Shown one piece after another: positions 4,901-6,422 of a stretch of 6,422 nucleotides of DNA. Source of the stretch: CAZUDO01 sp964618895 (GTDB taxonomy: Bacteria > Desulfobacterota > Binatia > DP-6); contig CAZUDO010000021.1 of assembly GCA_964618895.1 (NCBI GenBank), positions 1 to 6,422 on the forward strand. Direction: 5' to 3'. Below the pieces are notes generated by a model, which had not been told where the DNA came from, searched no databases, and saw only the letters and a program-made list of their open reading frames with translations. A program made the translations under genes and the position numbers. How positions within the stretch are numbered: the stretch's first letter is position 1; every line of letters begins with the position of its first letter.

Positions 4901-6379
4901 TCAAAACCCCCACGAAAGACCGTCGATGTATCCCTTCGGAATGGGAAGACCCATATCCTTGGCCCGCTTGAGCTTCTGGACACCCTTCTGAACCAAGAAG
5001 GGATTATTGTCCTTCTGACCCTTCTTGATCTCCTCGATGGCCTTATTGACATCCGGAGGAGCCCCGGCGCCCGGACCGGCGATCGGTTTCTTCTTGCCAA
5101 GAGCAGGACGGCCACGGCCTTTGCCGCCACCGAAGATCGAACTGACGCCCCCGGCCACGGTCTTTACCAGCCGCGTGATTCCGGGGATAACCTTGTGAGG
5201 CGCGACCAACGTGGCCGCAAGAAGTCCGAATCCGGCGATTTCCCAGACGCCAAGCGAGGTCGTCCCCGGAAGTCCTTCCCGGAATTTGGAACCCGGAAGC
5301 TGGACGTCGTTTCGGTTCGGATCAAAGGGATTCTTCCCTTGCGTCCAGAAGTTATGAAGACGCTCCCATCCGCCACGGGCTTCCTTGATTCCCGGAACAA
5401 AATTGACAATCGCCGTGATCTTGTAAAGCACCGTAATAAGAATGTAAGACCAAGCGATGTAGGCGACGCCTTCAAAAGGCGAAAACATCACCCCCACGAT
5501 TTTGTTGGTCTTGATCAACTTATTCCGGATGGCACCGGGCCAAGCGTATCCCATGAGGACAATCGTCTTGATCGGCGTCCATGTGAGCTTCAAGGCAACA
5601 CTATAGACCTGCCATGAAACGGAACTGGCCTCCAAAATCGCCCGTGCTTTGTTGGCATATACGAAAGCGTCCGCAAACTCCTTCATTGTCGTTTTCCAGA
5701 GAAGTTGATTCCTAAAAATCGCCTCCTCCCGCGCACTCGCTTCCTTATCTTTGTACGGCCTATTCAGTTCCTTCAACTTACCGGCGGCCACTTGAAGTGT
5801 ATTGACGGCTCTAATGAGAGCGTCGGATCTCTCCTTGTACTTGGGATTAACGACACTCAAACGCTCACCGGCAATTTCAAGATCAAGCGCCCTCTGCAGA
5901 TCCGGGAGAAGTTTCCCCTCCGGAGTGACAAACTGTCCCAGCTCCTTTTCATAAGAACCGATCTGCAAGACAATGGAATTGACGAGCTGAACTCCGGCAC
6001 TCGAACCTTGCACCACATCACGTTTAGTGACGGCCTCAATGAAGTACTGATGCAAAAGATCCGCCTTCTTGCCTTCTCCGGCCAGATCAAACAAATCCCT
6101 GAAGTGCTCAAGCTGCTTGATCGAGCTTTCGATTTTCACCTTCTGGTCAGCAGTCAACGGTTCATTTTTATTAGTAACTACGTCCCATTTCCCCTGAGCA
6201 AGTTCTTTCTTGCCCGCATCGATCATACGATTCAATTGCGACAAAACGATGGCTTCCATCTCTGGAGCCTTACTCGGGCCAAATTCAGTCAGGATCCGCG
6301 CCCTAAAATGTTCTGCCGTAACGACAGTCTGGATAGTATGACCAAAAGCCCTGTCAAACTTAAGAGCCGAGACGGTCAT
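4901..6379 (-). CDS. Large membrane protein with helical N-domain and basic AT-hook-like C-domain (start uncertain)
   Basis: A 492-residue protein counted from ATG 6379. The frame has no stop for 14 further codons to the window edge, and GAGAGG directly abuts the ATG, too close for a normal Shine-Dalgarno, so the true start may lie outside. Residues 1-255 are soluble and helical. Hydrophobic segments at about 258-282, 293-329 and 375-396 suggest three to four membrane passes, with a Trp/Asn/Pro-rich loop between (335-374). A Gly/Val-rich stretch (400-418) leads to a basic region with GRGRPALGKKK (421-431), which contains the GRP core typical of AT-hook minor-groove binders. A Gly/Pro/Ala linker and a Lys-rich helical tail follow, ending YIDGLSWGF. 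Protein-nucleic acid contact at a membrane is suggested but unproven. The 3' end is 3 nt from the next gene. No known family recognised. Confidence 0.88.
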   Translation of the reverse strand: MTVSALKFDRAFGHTIQTVVTAEHFRARILTEFGPSKAPEMEAIVLSQLNRMIDAGKKELAQGKWDVVTNKNEPLTADQKVKIESSIKQLEHFRDLFDLAGEGKKADLLHQYFIEAVTKRDVVQGSSAGVQLVNSIVLQIGSYEKELGQFVTPEGKLLPDLQRALDLEIAGERLSVVNPKYKERSDALIRAVNTLQVAAGKLKELNRPYKDKEASAREEAIFRNQLLWKTTMKEFADAFVYANKARAILEASSVSWQVYSVALKLTWTPIKTIVLMGYAWPGAIRNKLIKTNKIVGVMFSPFEGVAYIAWSYILITVLYKITAIVNFVPGIKEARGGWERLHNFWTQGKNPFDPNRNDVQLPGSKFREGLPGTTSLGVWEIAGFGLLAATLVAPHKVIPGITRLVKTVAGGVSSIFGGGKGRGRPALGKKKPIAGPGAGAPPDVNKAIEEIKKGQKDNNPFLVQKGVQKLKRAKDMGLPIPKGYIDGLSWGF

Positions 6380-6422
6380 CCTCTCGATACTGGGCGGGCC
6401 GCTTACTTCCCTAAGGGCGTAA

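Overview
The window is a compact, gene-dense piece of unidentified origin with roughly mid-50s G+C. It contains ten protein genes and one possible 19-codon gene. I recognise no family by sequence. There is no rRNA, tRNA, CRISPR array, transposase, capsid, terminase, polymerase or integrase here. Strong AGGAGG-type ribosome binding sites and a sigma70-like promoter suggest a bacterial host, or a virus or plasmid of one. TGA, TAG and TAA all end genes, so the genetic code looks standard.

Layout, right to left along the minus strand: a large membrane protein (6379-4901, possibly starting beyond the edge), an all-helical soluble protein (4897-4199), a coiled-coil protein with a C-terminal membrane anchor (4187-3753), and a two-helix membrane hairpin with a long helical tail (3745-3080). 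A two-gene island on the plus strand follows (2700-2891 and 2875-3078). The minus strand then resumes with a helical protein (2683-2066), a second helical protein with a TTG start (2069-1125), a possible 19-residue peptide (1116-1057), and two membrane proteins that look like divergent paralogues (1057-455, and 399 to beyond position 1). Minus-strand junctions are tight: overlaps of 1-3 nt and gaps of 3-55 nt. The plus-strand island fits between its neighbours with only 16 nt on one side and 1 nt on the other.

Five of the eight full-size minus-strand proteins have predicted membrane segments. The rest are mostly alpha-helical, and none has an obvious enzyme signature. The membrane segments sit at the C-terminus (three proteins), in the middle to C-terminal half (one) or near the N-terminus (one). 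My best inference is a membrane-associated structural assembly made from co-transcribed parts, such as the membrane protein module of a lipid-containing tailless phage or another envelope-spanning apparatus. This rests on architecture alone; no hallmark gene is visible in the window.

The most interesting details are: the paralogous pair with matching N-terminal motif and C-terminal membrane hairpin; the MFGLG repeats in one of them; the micro-ORF with an RNA hairpin abutting the next gene's ribosome binding site; the GLSW motif exactly two residues from the end of two unrelated proteins; an AT-hook-like basic motif in a membrane protein; and the opposite-strand island driven by a promoter whose geometry predicts a leaderless mRNA.
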